A stretch of 64,000 nt of DNA from Pycnopodia helianthoides. Taxonomy: Eukaryota; Echinodermata; Asteroidea; Forcipulatida; Asteriidae. Shown one piece after another: positions 61,148 to 64,000 of this stretch. Both the position numbers and the translations under genes were made by a program. The stretch spans positions 13,234,094 through 13,298,093 of the forward strand of contig CM063255.1 of assembly GCA_032158295.1 (NCBI GenBank), given 5' to 3'. Each line of letters starts with the position of its first letter. Positions within the stretch are counted from its first letter, which is position 1. The notes beneath the pieces are model-generated. The model made no database searches and had not been told where the DNA came from. It saw nothing but the letters and a program-made list of their open reading frames with translations.

Positions 61148-63300
61148 TTATTAAGTTAGGTTTCCCCATCACTTTTGTTATTGTACAGTATGTTTTTTCT
61201 TGGTGCTAGGAAACAACACTGTGGCCCTAGGTGGGATTCAAACCAAGCACCATCTGCATTGTAGAGCATCTAATTCAACAAAACTGCTTAGCCATAAGAA
61301 TTTAGAGAACCAACCAGTCATAAACAATGCACTTGAAAATCGACAAAATGTTTATTGACTAGCTGTCGTTGCTGTGCCAAGCTCAGTGATGGTGTAGTTC
61401 TAACATTTGTGCCCATGGTTGCTATTCACAGCCTACAGGGTTAGCACCAAATTTCTGCACAAGCTATGTAAGCAATGGTTAGAAACATAAAGTACTCAAG
61501 CCCACAAGTAAACAGTTATTGTTTGCCTGCACGAAGTTTACAAAATTACTGCCAACTACTTTTGGAAAATCTTACCTGGTTAATCAGTATTCTTTTGGGT
61601 AAAAAACTTAGATAGGGAACATTGACCTAAGTTCACATTTCATCTGTCCCATACAACACACAAAAGAAGGCGTATGGTTGCTGGTTGAGCCTTTTTCATG
61701 TGTCATTCTTGTGACTTCACTAAGGCATGTAAAGGAAGCTACTAAAATACTCCCATTACATGGTTTGCAATTCATTCCTGCCTGAACGATGGCCATCAAA
61801 GATGCCATCAAGGTCACAAGCAGCGTTATTCAAGTGGACATACTCATAACAGACCTAATGTTATCTTCATATACTCAAGCAAGATAAAACTTTGACCAAA
61901 AACATCTCTTGAAGAGCATAATTTTAGTTTTTAAATATTATAGGCTGTTTTTATGTACTGAGAGCAGAGTTGTGCTTAGCAATAAACTTGTTACCAGCTC
62001 ATACAATACAATTTATATTATTGTGACTGGTTCACTGCTAATTATCCTATTAGCAATAAAACACGCTTAGCAAAAACTGGTTACCAGCTAATACAAAATA
62101 CAACTAAAACTATCTGAAGTTGGTTCCCTGCAAGTTTCCACAAAGCAAATAAATTTGTCAAGAAGTATTTTCCACCAAGACTACTTTTGCCACAGCCTAA
62201 TCCTTAGAAGCCTTGTAGGTTTGCTCATTGTCAGTCGATGCATGGTAAGACAGAATGGGAAACCACACATGTAACTGAGGGTTGTATTCAAACGCTTACA
62301 TTTGGGTTGGTAAACTGAATAACACTTGCTGTACAGGTATCCATTATGAGTCTTTATACAATACAGTGGATGGGGTTGGCTTGCTTGCGCAATTGTGTAC
62401 ACTTTCACTATTAGTCACACACCATATTATGGTGTTATACATAGTTAAAGTGAATCAATCACAATCCTACACAATTCATCCGTTATTAATACGCTATTAG
62501 GATCTTACTTGTCGGGGCTTGTAATACTCACTAAACCTAGCACTTACCAGAGTCCAGTATTGTTAGAATTTGGGCAGTTATTCTCACAACTGAACATGTC
62601 CAGCAATCTACTGTGTATCCAGACACTCAGTTTTGTCAATTTGGGGTTTTGTACTTCAGCTTTTCAAGTCCAAACTTCCCCTGAAAGTTCAGCAATTATA
62701 AATAGAGACAGAAACCATTAAATGTCTTTTAAAAGTCTTTCCTGATCCAGTATGAATGTGGAGATTTCCTTGAAATTTAACCCCCAAGGCAAGGCTTATA
62801 TTTTTTGACTTATTCATCATGGAAGATTTAGTTTTCGCCCTCTGTTTGTCATGAAAGGAAAACCCCCAAACCACCTACCCTATGGACATTGTAATGCAAT
62901 GTACTATTATTGTTAAAGAGGCCCTTTCACATGAACACCAGTAAGAAAGGTCCTCAGTAATGTTCAACGGTTGTCTTTCACCTCGTTCCATTGCGATTAT
63001 TTAACAAACTTACACACGACATCTTATTACATGTATATGCACACAAATTTACTACATCCCTCATTTCTCATGGAGGGTCAAATGTCATAAATGTCATGTT
63101 TGCTCATTTAATGAATGCTTCTTTTAGTTTACCAGTGGTTTCCCCCCAAAGAATGCTATAAACGTTTATCAAAGTTGTCCACTTGCAGAGCAGGGCTTCA
63201 TAGAAATGCTACTTTCTCCACATTTCCTGTCAATTTTCATAAGTATCATTTAATTATCAGTCTCGCTTAGAGTATACTTTCAACAGTTCCTACAGATTTG
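61148..63300. other. intergenic, no gene supported
   Basis: AT-rich. Words AGGCCCTTTCACATG at 62930 and GTGTGAAGGCCT at 63692 suggest a decayed element of the 33643 type, too weak to call. Confidence 0.4.
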
Positions 63301-63309
63301 CAGAACAGC

Positions 63310-63450
63310 AGATAAGCAGCACTGCGAACATAGGGCCATCCAACAAGATGGCAAGCCAACTAAATGACGTGTCCGGTGCAGGAAAGTCATTTGGAGTCAT
63401 GACGTTACTGTTCCCCTTATATCAAGCTGATCCAGTGACGCATTCTGTGC
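63310..63450 (+). promoter_or_regulatory. weak promoter-like patch
   Basis: GGCCATCCAACAAGATGGCA is an imperfect palindrome with a YY1-like AAGATGGC, followed by two TGACGT/TGACG (CRE-like) words at 63366 and 63400. An ATG here opens only 37 codons. Could be the start of a gene whose exons lie to the right. Confidence 0.25.
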
Positions 63451-64000
63451 AAGCGAAATGATATCGCCATAGCAAGGGTCACTGGCTTGGACATGGTATT
63501 TATTTTACACTGCATGAATGTACACACGTGGTGTTTTTAACATCGTTGCTATTTTTCAGAGTAGGTCTGATCTTTGTTTAACATAACAAGGTTATTATTT
63601 AACAAGGACAGCTTTCACATAACCGGGATTTGCTATTTGTTTAAACATTTATGTGAGTTCAGTCAAGGCCCCTTGTTAAAACTGTCTTGTGTGAAGGCCT
63701 AGACGGGTAATTATGATGTATTTATTTTTTTTCAATCTCAAAGCTCACAGATAATCAAGTTTATGAATACCAAACCTTCAGAGAAATAATTTTGACTGTA
63801 ATTGTGTCAAAATAGAGGAAATAATATTTGGAGACCCCCCCCCCAAATTACTGCTGCTTTTTTCGACAGGAACTAAAATAAGCCTAATAATGAACTAAAA
63901 ACATAAACCGTTTTCATTCAACCATGGCCACTGAATTCAATGTATTTTCACAGCTCCTTTGTATGTTGTGTTTATTGAAAACTGGTACATGTGAATTCAT

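Noticed and set aside
62918..63710. Complete copy of the 33643-type element
   Set aside because: The end sequences match only loosely and no second terminal repeat could be aligned.

Overview
The window is nuclear DNA from an animal, most likely a marine invertebrate deuterostome and probably an echinoderm (inference). Coding exons are short and bounded by GT..AG introns. The proteins match animal-specific families. Introns and spacers are AT-rich and crowded with small foldback elements, tRNA-derived SINEs and the palindromic word TACATGTA. There are no operons, ribosome binding sites, CRISPR arrays or rRNA genes. No sequence database was available, so the species is not claimed.

Layout. 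(1) About 0.1-24.7 kb, minus strand: the 5' and central part of a ZMYND8-type chromatin reader gene. Eleven coding exons join in phase from the start codon at 22100 to the left window edge and encode PHD finger, bromodomain, C4 zinc motif, PWWP core and a long acidic/serine-rich tail; the MYND finger would lie beyond position 1. A candidate 5' UTR exon and promoter lie near 24.7-24.9 kb. (2) About 17.0-17.9 kb, inside the large first coding intron: a gene graveyard with a THAP zinc-finger relic on the plus strand and an opposed pair of copies of a P2X7-C-like N-terminus. (3) About 24.9-31.8 kb: no gene seen, but a degenerate minisatellite and dispersed repeats. (4) 31.8-33.5 kb, minus strand: an unrecognised 287-residue nuclear-type protein, possibly Myb/SANT-like. 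(5) 38.56-52.67 kb, plus strand: a complete TRAM1/TRAM2-type translocon protein in eleven exons. (6) 57.4-61.1 kb, plus strand: a CCDC43 gene in at least five exons. (7) 61.1-64 kb: no gene supported.

The genes are ordinary housekeeping or chromatin genes and show no sign of acting as one system: ZMYND8 acts on chromatin, TRAM in the ER membrane, and CCDC43 has no settled function. The more interesting material is the mobile DNA. It includes a young 0.9-kb element with 0.28-kb terminal inverted repeats and a perfect 9-bp target duplication in TRAM intron 1, whose two arms each carry an outward splice donor; piggyBac-like TTAA elements, one internally triplicated; a Harbinger-type element with a transposase relic; a perfect 38-bp-arm palindrome; and a miRNA-like hairpin. 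One likely sequence or allele defect, a one-base frame break, sits in the large ZMYND8 exon.
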